Shown here piece after piece: positions 7,992 through 14,883 of a DNA stretch of 21,065 nt. The notes beneath the pieces were generated by a model. The model ran no database searches. It had not been told where the DNA came from and saw only the letters and a list, made by a program, of their open reading frames with translations. Made by a program: the position numbers and the translations under genes. Numbering within the stretch: the first letter of the stretch is position 1; each line of letters begins with the position of its first letter. Source of the DNA: Blastococcus sp. CT_GayMR20 (GTDB taxonomy: Bacteria > Actinomycetota > Actinomycetes > Mycobacteriales > Geodermatophilaceae); assembly GCF_004570345.1 (NCBI RefSeq), contig NZ_SPQM01000084.1, positions 1 through 21,065 on the forward strand, written 5' to 3'.

Positions 7992-9184
7992 CAGCCGGCT
8001 GCCCGGTGCTTGGCCCGGTACTTGCCCGGCTTCATCAGCGGTGTCGCGGCGAACCGGGAGACCAGCCGGCGCAGCTCCTTGGCCATGGGGTCGCGGCGGC
8101 TGCTCGAGATGATGGGGACGCCCTGGTTGGTCGACGCCGGCACCGCCTTGGAGCGCGGCAGGACGACGTCCACACCGGCGCCGATCGTCGTCTCGACGTC
8201 GCGCACCGACAGCCCGCCCTTGGGGTCGGCGAAGTTCATCACCACGTGCCGACCGGCCGGGATCATGCAGAGCTCGCGGAGCACGTCGAGCTCCTTGCGG
8301 AGCCCGCGGACGCCGGGGACGTCCATGCTGGTCAGCATCACGACGTCGGTCGCCCGGTCGAGCGCGGCCAGCGTCTGCTCCGACAGCCCGGGGGCGGTGT
8401 CCACGACGACGTAGCGGAACTCCCGTGCCAGCGAGGCCAGGAGCCGCGTGACGTCCTCGCCGCTGACGGTGTCGCCGGCGGCCGGGGACTCCGCCCCGCA
8501 GACGGCGTAGAGGCCGCTCGGGTGCTGGGTGAGGAACGTCTTCAGCACCATCGTGTCCTCGCTGGCGGGGCCCCGGACGGCGTCGGGCAGCGTGTACTCG
8601 GGCACCAGGCCGAGCGCGGAGGCACAGTCCCCGAACTGGACGTCGAGGTCGACCAGCACGGTCGACTGCGGCGCGGCGGCGGTCAGCCCGATGGCCAGGT
8701 TGGTCGACACCGTGGTCTTGCCGACCCCGCCCTTCGGCGAGGCGATGGTGATGACCCGGCCGGTGTAGCGCTCGGTCTCCGACACCGGGCGGAGGACCCG
8801 GCGACGGCTCGCGGCCGCCTGGCCGGCGCGGTCGACGGCGGCCCGGATGTCTGCGACCTCCGCCGTGGGCGGCAGCAGGTCGCGGATCCCCGCGCGCATC
8901 GCCGCCTGCCACATCTCCGGGGACGGGTCGGCCATGAGGACGACGGCGATCCCGGGGCTCTGGACGTCGAGCCGCGAGGCCAGGGTCAGCACCTCCGGCG
9001 CCGGCGCGTGCGGTCCCACGAGCAGCACGTCGGGCAGCTCGCCGTCCACCAGTTGCTCGAACAGCCGCGCCGGGTCGGCGGGCAGGCGGCCCGGGGGCAG
9101 GACCGTGACGTCGCCGTCGGTCGCCTGCTTCACCCGCAGGATCAGCTCCTCGCCGGCGGCACCGGCCAGCACGACGCGGCTCAT
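7991..9184 (-). CDS. cpaE: CpaE/TadZ-type MinD-like ATPase of the Tad pilus system
   Basis: 397 residues from ATG 9184, overlapping the cpaB stop as ATGA. Residues 1-125 form a receiver-like N-terminal domain (VVLAGAAGEELILRV, then PDVLLVGPHAPAPEVL and MRAGIRDLLPP), as in TadZ. The second part is a ParA/MinD ATPase with deviant Walker A KGGVGKTT (151-158), VDLDVQFGDC (A' motif) and VVVDTAPGLSEQTLAALD (Walker B region). TadZ/CpaE proteins position the pilus machine at the cell pole. The C-terminal tail is basic (KPGKYRAKHRAAG), which could bind membrane or the ATPase. The gene sits between cpaB and cpaF in a chain of overlapping genes. Confidence 0.
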   Translation of the reverse strand: MSRVVLAGAAGEELILRVKQATDGDVTVLPPGRLPADPARLFEQLVDGELPDVLLVGPHAPAPEVLTLASRLDVQSPGIAVVLMADPSPEMWQAAMRAGIRDLLPPTAEVADIRAAVDRAGQAAASRRRVLRPVSETERYTGRVITIASPKGGVGKTTVSTNLAIGLTAAAPQSTVLVDLDVQFGDCASALGLVPEYTLPDAVRGPASEDTMVLKTFLTQHPSGLYAVCGAESPAAGDTVSGEDVTRLLASLAREFRYVVVDTAPGLSEQTLAALDRATDVVMLTSMDVPGVRGLRKELDVLRELCMIPAGRHVVMNFADPKGGLSVRDVETTIGAGVDVVLPRSKAVPASTNQGVPIISSSRRDPMAKELRRLVSRFAATPLMKPGKYRAKHRAAG

Positions 9185-9927
9185 CGCTGCACTCCCGTGT
9201 AGATGGTGCCCTGGTCGAGGACTCGCGTGCCGCTGTTGTCGTCGCCCGTGGTCTCGAGGGAGAGCCAGAGGGTGCCGTGCTCCATGCCGAAGACCACCGT
9301 CTCGGCGTCCTTGGCGCTGACCGCGAGGGTCACCATCAGGCTCGCCAGGGGCGTGCCGGCCGCCGCCGTCTCCGCGCCGTCCTCGGCCGGTCCGGCCGCG
9401 GACGGGGCGCCCTGGACCTGGCTGACCAGGACCCCGTGCAGGACGGCGGAGGTCTGCCGGGTGTCGTCGGCGAGGACCTGCGACAGGTAGACGCCGACGG
9501 TGTCGCCGGCGGTCAGCCGGCCGCCGTTGGTCCGCTGGGGCTCGAGCAGGACGCTGATCTCCTGGAGTCCCTCGGGCACCTCGACGGTGCCCGGCGCCTG
9601 CAGGTCGGTGGGCCGCGTGAAGCGGCTGCCGAGCAGCTGCTCGCCCACCTGGAGGTCCACGGTCGCGACCCGGCCGGTCAGCGACCTCAGGTCCGTGACC
9701 CGCCCCGGGAGCACGGCCTTGGCGGGCAGCGTCTCGATGGTGACCAGGTCGGCCAGGTCCTCGCCGGCCGTTCCCGCGGGCACGGGCTGCTCGACGACCA
9801 GCACCTCCACTGTGCGCACGCCGTCCAGGGCGCGGTCTTCGGCCCCACGCACGTAGGCGAGGAGCACGAAGCTGCCGGCGACGATGAGGATCAGTGCCGC
9901 GAACGCGGCAAGAAGTCGGCGTCTCAC
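9181..9927 (-). CDS. cpaB: CpaB/RcpC-like Flp pilus assembly protein (SAF domain)
   Basis: 248 residues from GTG 9927 with a GGGGT ribosome site upstream. The start MRRRLLAAFAALILIVAGSFVLLAYV is a signal anchor (positive N-terminus, one membrane helix). A SAF-type domain follows with VLVVEQPVPAGTAGEDL, LPAKAVLPGRVTDLRSLTGRVA and VGEQLLGSRF, then a second beta-rich region with TAGDTVGVYLSQV. CpaB/RcpC proteins sit outside the cytoplasmic membrane and organise the envelope part of Tad pili, in diderms with the secretin. No secretin gene is present here, as expected for a monoderm. It ends in an ATGA overlap with cpaE and lies 12 bases after the tadG-like gene. Confidence 0.
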   Translation of the reverse strand: MRRRLLAAFAALILIVAGSFVLLAYVRGAEDRALDGVRTVEVLVVEQPVPAGTAGEDLADLVTIETLPAKAVLPGRVTDLRSLTGRVATVDLQVGEQLLGSRFTRPTDLQAPGTVEVPEGLQEISVLLEPQRTNGGRLTAGDTVGVYLSQVLADDTRQTSAVLHGVLVSQVQGAPSAAGPAEDGAETAAAGTPLASLMVTLAVSAKDAETVVFGMEHGTLWLSLETTGDDNSGTRVLDQGTIYTGVQR

Positions 9928-9939
9928 GTGTCAGACCCC

Positions 9940-10893
9940 CTATCGGATCAGTCGGAGGATGGAGGAGCCCATCTGCGGCGCAGTGGGGCTGTAGTTCCAG
10001 GCGTCGGAGAGCTCGACGAAGCGGGTGAAGTAGCCGGTGACGCAGCGGACGTTGCCGCTGCACGGCTTCGGGTCGGTCTTGAACTGGCCGGTGAACGAGT
10101 AACCGGTGAGCCTGAAGGCGGCGTAGCCGTAGACCCGGTACCAGGCGCCGTTCCCGGTTCCGCCGTACTCGTCGAAGATCGGCAGGAGCACCGTCTGGCC
10201 GACGAAGGCCGCGAAGTCCGCCGACGTGCAGCCCTGCGGGGGCGACTCGCCGGGCTCGGACTGCAGCGGCTCGCCGATGGCCGAGGTGACCTCGCAGGCG
10301 CCGGAGTCCGCCTCCAGGAAGCCGAACCCGCCCGGGACGAAGTTCCCGGACGGGCCGGTGCACTGCCCCACCTCGTCGGTCTTGCTGAGGTTGATCGTGT
10401 GCACGGTCGTGGTGGACGGCAGCCCGCCGCCGGTCTGGGCCTTGAACGAGCACCACGAGAAGGTCAGCGGCAGGACGGCGGTGCCCGCGCTGGGGCTGCC
10501 CCACCCGACCGTCGCGGTGGCGGAGACCGCGGTGGAGTCGTGGCCGAGCACCGGGGCGAACCAGTGCTCCTTCGGGGTGCTGCCGACGACGGTGACGCTG
10601 AGCGGGTCGTTGCTCAGGACCGGGTAGGACGCCGTGCCCTCGCCGTCGTTGGCGGTGATGAGCGCCTGGGCCGTGGCCAGCATGTCGCCGCAGGCCCCCC
10701 GCGAGCAGTCCTGGGCGACGGCGATCGCCGCCGCGTCGGCGGCGACCTGGAGGCGCGCCTTCTCGGCGTAGAGCGCTCCGACGTCGACCGCGATGGCGGC
10801 GAAGCCGAGCATCGGCACGAGCAGCAGGGCGAACATGACCGCGGTGGCCCCGCGCTCGTCCTGGGCCCTGCGTCGAAGGGTCAGCCGTTGCAT
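9940..10893 (-). CDS. TadG-like pilus-locus protein with a cysteine-rich C-terminal domain
   Basis: 317 residues starting at ATG 10893, which overlaps the tadE stop by 13 bases. The N-terminus has the TadE/G-like pattern: basic MQRLTLRRRAQDERGATAVMF, where RG/ATAVMF resembles a prepilin cleavage site though Met replaces the usual Glu/Phe pair, then a hydrophobic helix (about 18-37) and LYAEKARLQVAADAAAIAVAQ. The large C-terminal part has no motif I recognise, but it holds all eight cysteines (63, 68, 148, 178, 200, 222, 278, 284), which suggests up to four disulfides in an exported domain. TadG-type proteins are envelope components or minor pseudopilins. Assigned by N-terminal motif and position between tadE and cpaB; the exact role is uncertain. 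Confidence 0.
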   Translation of the reverse strand: MQRLTLRRRAQDERGATAVMFALLLVPMLGFAAIAVDVGALYAEKARLQVAADAAAIAVAQDCSRGACGDMLATAQALITANDGEGTASYPVLSNDPLSVTVVGSTPKEHWFAPVLGHDSTAVSATATVGWGSPSAGTAVLPLTFSWCSFKAQTGGGLPSTTTVHTINLSKTDEVGQCTGPSGNFVPGGFGFLEADSGACEVTSAIGEPLQSEPGESPPQGCTSADFAAFVGQTVLLPIFDEYGGTGNGAWYRVYGYAAFRLTGYSFTGQFKTDPKPCSGNVRCVTGYFTRFVELSDAWNYSPTAPQMGSSILRLIR

Positions 10894-11276
10894 CGCATGA
10901 CCCCCGTCCCGGACAGGCTCACGCCGGAGCCGAAGAAGCCGGTGAGGTAGGGCATGGGGTAGCTGATGGTCAGGCGGACGGACGTGCTGCCGTCGTTGAG
11001 CTCGGGGCAGGACGCCGGCGAGATGGCGATCTGCGCGTCGGTGACCCCCGGGTTCAGGGACGACGCGGCGTTGCGGACGGCGGCGCGGGCGGCCGCCGGG
11101 TCGTTCTGCAGCGCCATGTGGCGCACGCCCTCACGGGCTGCGGCCGACAGGGTTCCCTGCACCTGGAACGCGTGGCCGAACTCGACGATGCCCAGGACGA
11201 GGACGAGGAGCAGCGGCACGATGAAGGCGAACTCCACCGCGGTGGCGCCTCGTTCCTCGCTCAGTCGCTTGCGCAT
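10881..11276 (-). CDS. tadE: TadE-like minor pseudopilin
   Basis: 131 residues with a type IV prepilin-like start: basic leader MRKRLSEERG, predicted cleavage before ATAVEF (Glu at mature +5, Phe +6), then a hydrophobic helix to about residue 33 and EFGHAFQVQGTLSAAAREGVR, a segment typical of TadE. The C-terminal part is a small beta-rich domain containing two cysteines (SCPEL and MRCNG) that could form a disulfide. TadE/F proteins are minor pseudopilins processed by the dedicated peptidase and needed for Flp pilus assembly. First gene of the overlapping assembly cluster, downstream of the hairpin that follows the pilin gene; it overlaps the next gene by 13 bases. Confidence 0.
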   Translation of the reverse strand: MRKRLSEERGATAVEFAFIVPLLLVLVLGIVEFGHAFQVQGTLSAAAREGVRHMALQNDPAAARAAVRNAASSLNPGVTDAQIAISPASCPELNDGSTSVRLTISYPMPYLTGFFGSGVSLSGTGVMRCNG

Positions 11277-11329
11277 GTCGTGCTCACCTCGATCCTCGTC
11301 ATGGGGGTGCAGTGGGGCCGATGCGTGCA

Positions 11330-11368
11330 GCGGCGCAGCGGTCCCCGGGGGAGGGACCGCTGCGCCGC
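11330..11368 (-). terminator. 16-bp perfect hairpin between the pilin gene and tadE
   Basis: Arms at 11330-11345 and 11353-11368 pair perfectly over 16 bases around a 7-base loop. On the transcribed (minus) strand it begins 16 bases after the Flp stop and is followed by non-T sequence. It is best read as a leaky terminator or a 3' mRNA-stabilising structure that makes pilin transcripts far more abundant than the downstream assembly genes. It could also be a full terminator with a separate tadE promoter, which I could not identify. Confidence 0.
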
Positions 11369-11384
11369 GCAGCCGCGAAGGGGG

Positions 11385-11579
11385 TCAGATCTTGGCGGTG
11401 ATGCTCTCGAAGAGCGCCTTGAGGTCCTGACCGAGCAGCGTCACCGCAGCGATGATGACGACGGCGATCAGACCCACCATGAGGCCGTACTCGACGGCGG
11501 TGGCGCCCTTCTCCTCGCGCTTCAGGCGGTCCTGAGCGAGGGAGATGAGCGTGACGACGGTGGCGAAGGGATTGAGCAT
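11385..11579 (-). CDS. flp: Flp family type IVb pilin (major pilin)
   Basis: 64 residues. A 25-residue leader ends in KREEKG; predicted cleavage after Gly25 leaves a 39-residue mature pilin starting ATAVEYGLM, with Glu at +5 and Tyr at +6, the signature of Flp pilins. The rest is a long hydrophobic helix (VGLIAVVIIAAVTLLG) and a short polar end (LKALFESITAKI). It is the structural subunit of the Tad pilus, used by bacteria for surface adhesion. It is preceded by a 184-base spacer with a FliA/WhiG-like promoter candidate and followed by a 16-bp hairpin, so it is probably expressed at a much higher level than tadE onward. Confidence 0.
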   Translation of the reverse strand: MLNPFATVVTLISLAQDRLKREEKGATAVEYGLMVGLIAVVIIAAVTLLGQDLKALFESITAKI

Positions 11580-11763
11580 GGGGGGCTCCCTGTGTTGTCC
11601 GGCCGTGCCGGTCCGGATCGGATGACCCGGCCTTGCGGCTTGACAGCGGTTGTCGGGAGCAGCTCGAACCGACTTGAGGGTGGTTCAGCCGGATGGCCGA
11701 CAGCGGCCCGTCGAACGGGTGACGTGCCGACGCTCATCTGACTCTGAGTAGTCGAAGATGCGA
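11580..11763. other. 184-base spacer between prepilin peptidase gene and flp
   Basis: No gene fits here. Besides the promoter candidate, the minus strand can form small structures: CCCGT-TCG-ACGGG (11707-11719), GACA-ACCGC-TGTC just after the -10, and GCC-GCAA-GGC, a GNRA-type loop in the predicted leader. I compared it with the c-di-GMP-I riboswitch consensus and did not find the conserved core, so no riboswitch is called. Confidence 0.
11650..11678 (-). promoter_or_regulatory. Candidate FliA/WhiG-like promoter of flp
   Basis: On the minus strand CTCA (11678-11675), 17 bases, then CCCGACAA (11657-11650). This resembles the motility/sporulation sigma (FliA/WhiG) pattern of a short -35 (TAAA or CTCA-like) and a -10 close to GCCGATAA, matching 6 of 8 positions. 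A transcript would start near 11643, leaving a leader of about 60 bases before the flp ATG. Motif-based prediction; no housekeeping promoter was clearer in this spacer. Confidence 0.
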
Positions 11764-12408
11764 TCAGAGAAGGAGCGTTCCGCTCCAGGCGATGGCCAGC
11801 ACGGCGCCGAACAGCATCGCCGGCCCGAACGGCAGCTCCCCGCGCAGTCCGATGCGCCGGGTCGCGAGCAGCACCAGCGCGACGAGGGCCTGGACGACGA
11901 AACCTGCGGCGGCGCCGATGACCACCGCCGCCCACCCGATCCAGCCCAGGTAGAGGCCGATGAGGGCGGCCAGTTTCACGTCCCCCATGCCGAGCCCGCT
12001 GGGGGCGATGAGCGCCAGCACCAGGAACGCGGCGAACAGGACGGCGGCCCCGAGCGCGGCCCGGAGCAGGGCCCCCCAGTGCTGGTCAGGAATCGAGGCA
12101 ACGAGAAGGAGGGCCGCGGCGATCCCGGAGGCAGGGACGACGATCCGGTTGGGCAGCAGCCGGTGCTGCAGGTCGATCACGCCCAGCAGTGTTCCGACGG
12201 CGGCCAGGAACAGGAAGGCGGGCAGCTCCACCGACAGCCCGAAGCGCAGGGCGGCGAGCACGAACAGCACCGCCGTCCCCACCTCGATGAACGGCGGCCG
12301 GACGGGGCGGCTGCTCGTCCGGTCCGGGAAGCGCGCCACCATGCGGCTCAGGAGTACCCCCACCAGCATGCCCAGTCCTCCGGCGGCGACGGCGACGAGC
12401 GCGGTCAC
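11764..12408 (-). CDS. A24 family prepilin peptidase (TadV/CpaA-type)
   Basis: 214 residues, very hydrophobic, with about six to seven membrane segments. The two catalytic aspartates of the family are visible: Asp79 in GVIDLQHRLLPN and Asp143 in the GMGDVKL motif (GxGD). The N-terminal CxxC-containing methylase domain of full-length PilD enzymes is missing, which is normal for the shorter Tad-type and many actinobacterial enzymes. It cleaves the leader of Flp and of the TadE-like pseudopilins on the cytoplasmic side of the membrane. Start is GTG 12408. The gene lies upstream of flp on the same strand and 51 bases after the chrA stop, so it may be read through from the chr operon or have its own promoter. 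Confidence 0.
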   Translation of the reverse strand: MTALVAVAAGGLGMLVGVLLSRMVARFPDRTSSRPVRPPFIEVGTAVLFVLAALRFGLSVELPAFLFLAAVGTLLGVIDLQHRLLPNRIVVPASGIAAALLLVASIPDQHWGALLRAALGAAVLFAAFLVLALIAPSGLGMGDVKLAALIGLYLGWIGWAAVVIGAAAGFVVQALVALVLLATRRIGLRGELPFGPAMLFGAVLAIAWSGTLLL

Positions 12409-12459
12409 CGGGACATCGGGACGACGGGGGGCACGGCGGTCACCCTCGCACAGCCCCCG

Positions 12460-13842
12460 TCAGGACACCGGCAGACCCGCGAGCCCGGCGGCCAGCCCGA
12501 ACAGCGCGCAGATGCCGAGGGTGCGCAGCACCGACCACTTCAGCCGGAAGACGAGGACGGCGGCGATCAGCGCGACCGCCACCGCGACCGGGCGCAGCGT
12601 GCCCGGGTCGGGGACCTCGAGCGCGAGGACCGGCCAGTCCGCGGCGCGGGTCTCCGAGAACAGGGTGTGCACCGCGAAGTAGACGCCGAGGTTCGCGATG
12701 ACTCCGACGACCGCTGCCGTGATCCCGGTGAGCGCGGCCGAGAGCGACCGGTTGCCGCGCAGCCGTTCCATGTACGGGGCACCCAGCAGCACGAACAGGA
12801 AGCTGGGCACGAAGGTCACCCAGGTGACCAGCAGCGAGGCGAGGACGGCGGCCACCCACGGGTCGAGGTCGCCGGGTGCCCGGTACGCGCCCAGGAAGGC
12901 GACGAACTGCACGACCATGATCAGTGGGCCGGGGGTCGTCTCGGCCAGCGCCAGACCGCGCACCATCTCCCCCGGCGCCAGCCAGCCGTAGACCTGGACG
13001 GCCTGCTGTGCCACGTAGGCGAGCACGGCGTAGGCGCCGCCGAAGGTGACGACCGCTGCCCCGGAGAAGAAGAGCCCCTGCTGGGTGAAGACGCTCCCAG
13101 AGCCGGTGAGCAGCGCCACCGCCGCCACCGGGATCCCCCAGACGAGCAGTCCGATCAGCAACACCCGGACGGTGCGGCGGGTGGACGGGCGCTCGGTGTG
13201 CAGGACGTCGTCGGAGACGACCGGGGGAGGCCCCGTCTCGGCGGCCTCGGCCGTGCCCTTCTGCGGCAGCGCCGCCGGCCACCAGCGGCCCAGCGCCCAG
13301 CCCGCCAGGCCGGCGACCGCGACCACGACGGGGAACGGCACGCCGAACAGCGCCAGGGCCAGGAACGCCAGCACCGCGATTCCGACCAGCGCCCGGCTGT
13401 TCAGGGCCCGCCTGGCCACGCGGACGACGGCCTGCGCCACGATGGCGAGCACCGCCGGGGCCAGGCCGGCGAACAGGGCGAGCACGGCGGTCGTGGACCC
13501 GAACGCGACGTAGATCGCCGACAGGGCCAGCAGCGCCACCACGCCGGGCAGCACGAACAGACCGCCGGCGACCAGTCCCCCGCGGGTGCCGTGCAGCAGC
13601 CAGCCGACGTAGGTGGCCAGTTGCTGCGCCTCGGGACCGGGCAGCAGCATGCAGTAGTTCATCGCGTGGAGGAACCGCCGCTGGCCGATCCAGCGCTTCT
13701 CGTCGACCAGCGTGCGCTGCATGACGGCGATCTGGCCGGCCGGGCCGCCGAACGTCTGCAGCGAGATGGTGAACCAGGCGCGCACGGCCGTGCCGAACGG
13801 GATGACGCCGGCGGGGTCCCGGCGCTCGGTGTCACTGGTCAC
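12460..13842 (-). CDS. chrA: Chromate efflux transporter ChrA (CHR family, two-domain)
   Basis: 460 residues, the long two-domain CHR type, with about ten to twelve membrane segments. The first half has FGGPAGQIAVMQ (31-42) and PGPEAQQLATYVGW (68-81). The second half repeats the pattern in diverged form with VTFGGAYAVLAYVAQQAV and TTPGPLIMVVQFVAFLGAYR. These duplicated FGG and PGP motifs mark chromate-ion antiporters, which expel chromate across the cytoplasmic membrane. A cytoplasmic loop near the middle (about 190-225) is rich in Pro, Thr and Glu. Start GTG 13842 has a GGGAG site just upstream and lies 13 bases after the chrB C-terminal gene, so it is the third gene of the chromate operon. 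Confidence 0.
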   Translation of the reverse strand: MTSDTERRDPAGVIPFGTAVRAWFTISLQTFGGPAGQIAVMQRTLVDEKRWIGQRRFLHAMNYCMLLPGPEAQQLATYVGWLLHGTRGGLVAGGLFVLPGVVALLALSAIYVAFGSTTAVLALFAGLAPAVLAIVAQAVVRVARRALNSRALVGIAVLAFLALALFGVPFPVVVAVAGLAGWALGRWWPAALPQKGTAEAAETGPPPVVSDDVLHTERPSTRRTVRVLLIGLLVWGIPVAAVALLTGSGSVFTQQGLFFSGAAVVTFGGAYAVLAYVAQQAVQVYGWLAPGEMVRGLALAETTPGPLIMVVQFVAFLGAYRAPGDLDPWVAAVLASLLVTWVTFVPSFLFVLLGAPYMERLRGNRSLSAALTGITAAVVGVIANLGVYFAVHTLFSETRAADWPVLALEVPDPGTLRPVAVAVALIAAVLVFRLKWSVLRTLGICALFGLAAGLAGLPVS

Positions 13843-13855
13843 GGGATCTCCCGGA

Positions 13856-14287
13856 TCAGGCCGGCTCGCGGCCGAGCAGGGTACGGCGGCGGTGGTACTC
13901 GTACAGCCCGTCGAACAACGGGCCGGACACGGCGAGGGTCTGCTCGTCCGTGCCGGTCATCGACAGCCCGCGGAGCAGGACGTCGAACCCCGGCGCCTCG
14001 GGTGCGTCGAAGCGGTCGTCGTCGAGGTCGGCGACGTGCACGATCTCCGCGATCCGCCAGAGCACCGGATCGGTCAGCTCGTACCGGCGGAGGATCGTCT
14101 CGAAGGAGCAGTCACCACCGACGTGGCCGAGCTCGACCCCGCGCATGTCGAAGGGCGTCGCGTCGGCCGGGACCTCGGTCGGGTCTCCGACGAACACGAA
14201 CTCCGCGGCCGGGTCGACGAAGCGCCGGATCAGCCAGGCACAGGCGGCGCGGTCGATGTGCACGCCGGCACGGGTCGCCCACCTCAT
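13856..14287 (-). CDS. ChrB C-terminal domain protein (chromate resistance)
   Basis: 143 residues from ATG 14287, overlapping the stop of the N-terminal ChrB gene as ATGA. The sequence is the ChrB_C domain: MRWATRAGVHIDRAACAWLIRRFVDP at the start, FVFVGDPTEVP, then FDMRGVELGHVGGDCSFETIL with conserved His and Cys, and IAEIVHVADLDDDRFDAPE. The Arg/Asp/His/Cys pattern suggests oxyanion or metal sensing. In proteobacteria ChrB is a single regulator with both domains; in some actinobacteria such as Arthrobacter the two halves are separate genes, as here. Likely works with the N-terminal partner to sense chromate and control, or support, ChrA. Confidence in family is high. Confidence 0.
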   Translation of the reverse strand: MRWATRAGVHIDRAACAWLIRRFVDPAAEFVFVGDPTEVPADATPFDMRGVELGHVGGDCSFETILRRYELTDPVLWRIAEIVHVADLDDDRFDAPEAPGFDVLLRGLSMTGTDEQTLAVSGPLFDGLYEYHRRRTLLGREPA

Positions 14288-14760
14288 CGCACGGGCTCGG
14301 CGGTCAGCGAGCGCTCCAGCTCGCGGAGGGCGGCGGCGGCCTCGTCCCGTGCCGCCGGCGGGAAGTAGTCGCGCCGGCCGATGGCCCGCCACTCGGCACG
14401 CAGCCGTCGCAGCGCCCGACGGCGGTCCGCCGGTTCCGCGGCGGCGACGGCCGAGCACCGAGCGGCCAGTTCGCGGTACTCGGCCGACCGTGCGGCGGCC
14501 ATGCCCTCGGCCAGCTCCCGCTCCTGGGCGACGGTCGTGGGCCGGGCGAGCCACACGCCGGCGGTGCCCCCGGCCCCGATCACGTCGTCGGCCGCCCACT
14601 CGAGCTGCTCACGCGTGCGGGCGTCGGCGGGCAGGGCGACCAGGCCGTCGGACAGCTGCGCGACACCGAGCCGCTTGAGCCGCCGCCAGAGCGTCGTCCG
14701 TGGGCCGGAGGGCTCCCGGGGGAGCCGGTAGCTCAGCATCACCCACTCCCCGGCCGGCAC
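14284..14760 (-). CDS. ChrB N-terminal domain protein (chromate-responsive regulator half)
   Basis: 158 residues from GTG 14760. The start region reads PAGEWVMLSYRLPREPSGPRTTLWRRLKRLG, the ChrB_N signature, followed by VAQLSDGLVALPAD and a helical C-terminal part with basic stretches (RRRALRRLRAEWRAIGRRDYFPP). In two-domain ChrB this part is associated with DNA binding and chromate-dependent derepression. The ATG at 14739 is a strong rival start because GGGGAG lies six bases before it; GTG 14760 keeps the EW residues seen in relatives. The 16-base dyad at 14769-14784 lies only eight bases upstream of the GTG, suggesting autoregulation. First gene of a coupled chrB-N, chrB-C, chrA operon. Confidence 0.
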   Translation of the reverse strand: MPAGEWVMLSYRLPREPSGPRTTLWRRLKRLGVAQLSDGLVALPADARTREQLEWAADDVIGAGGTAGVWLARPTTVAQERELAEGMAAARSAEYRELAARCSAVAAAEPADRRRALRRLRAEWRAIGRRDYFPPAARDEAAAALRELERSLTAEPVR

Positions 14761-14768
14761 GCCTGCGA

Positions 14769-14784
14769 TGCAACCACGGTTGCA
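14769..14784. promoter_or_regulatory. 7-2-7 dyad at the start of the chr operon (candidate operator)
   Basis: TGCAACC-AC-GGTTGCA is a perfect inverted repeat with a two-base centre, ending eight bases before the GTG of the ChrB N-terminal gene, where it would cover a promoter or the 5' end of the transcript. It is richer in A/T than the surroundings. It is a likely binding site for ChrB or another dimeric regulator. Confidence 0.
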
Positions 14785-14883
14785 CGGCGGGGCGCAAGCC
14801 GGTGTCGGCGTGGCGACCGCGGATCTGGCCGAGGGGCCGCATCGGGGCCACGATGAGGCCCCTGTGCACCCGAGGAGGCGACC

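Noticed and set aside
7991..10504. An 837-codon minus-strand frame ending in CpaE
   Set aside because: The CpaE start at 9184 overlaps cpaB as ATGA; upstream of that the frame is an alternative reading of the cpaB and tadG-like genes.
11580..11660. Possible c-di-GMP riboswitch in the flp leader
   Set aside because: There is a GNRA-type loop and some pairing, but the conserved core of c-di-GMP-I (the two purine-rich joining segments and receptor helix) could not be matched. A covariance-model search would settle it.
12460..14760. Chromate operon as part of a mobile element
   Set aside because: No transposase, integrase, terminal repeats or visible shift in base composition accompany it; it sits between normal chromosomal genes.
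11758..14856. A 1032-codon open frame on the plus strand
   Set aside because: It lies opposite prepilin peptidase, chrA and both chrB genes, and its product is a low-complexity Arg/Gly/Gln/His-rich string with no domain.
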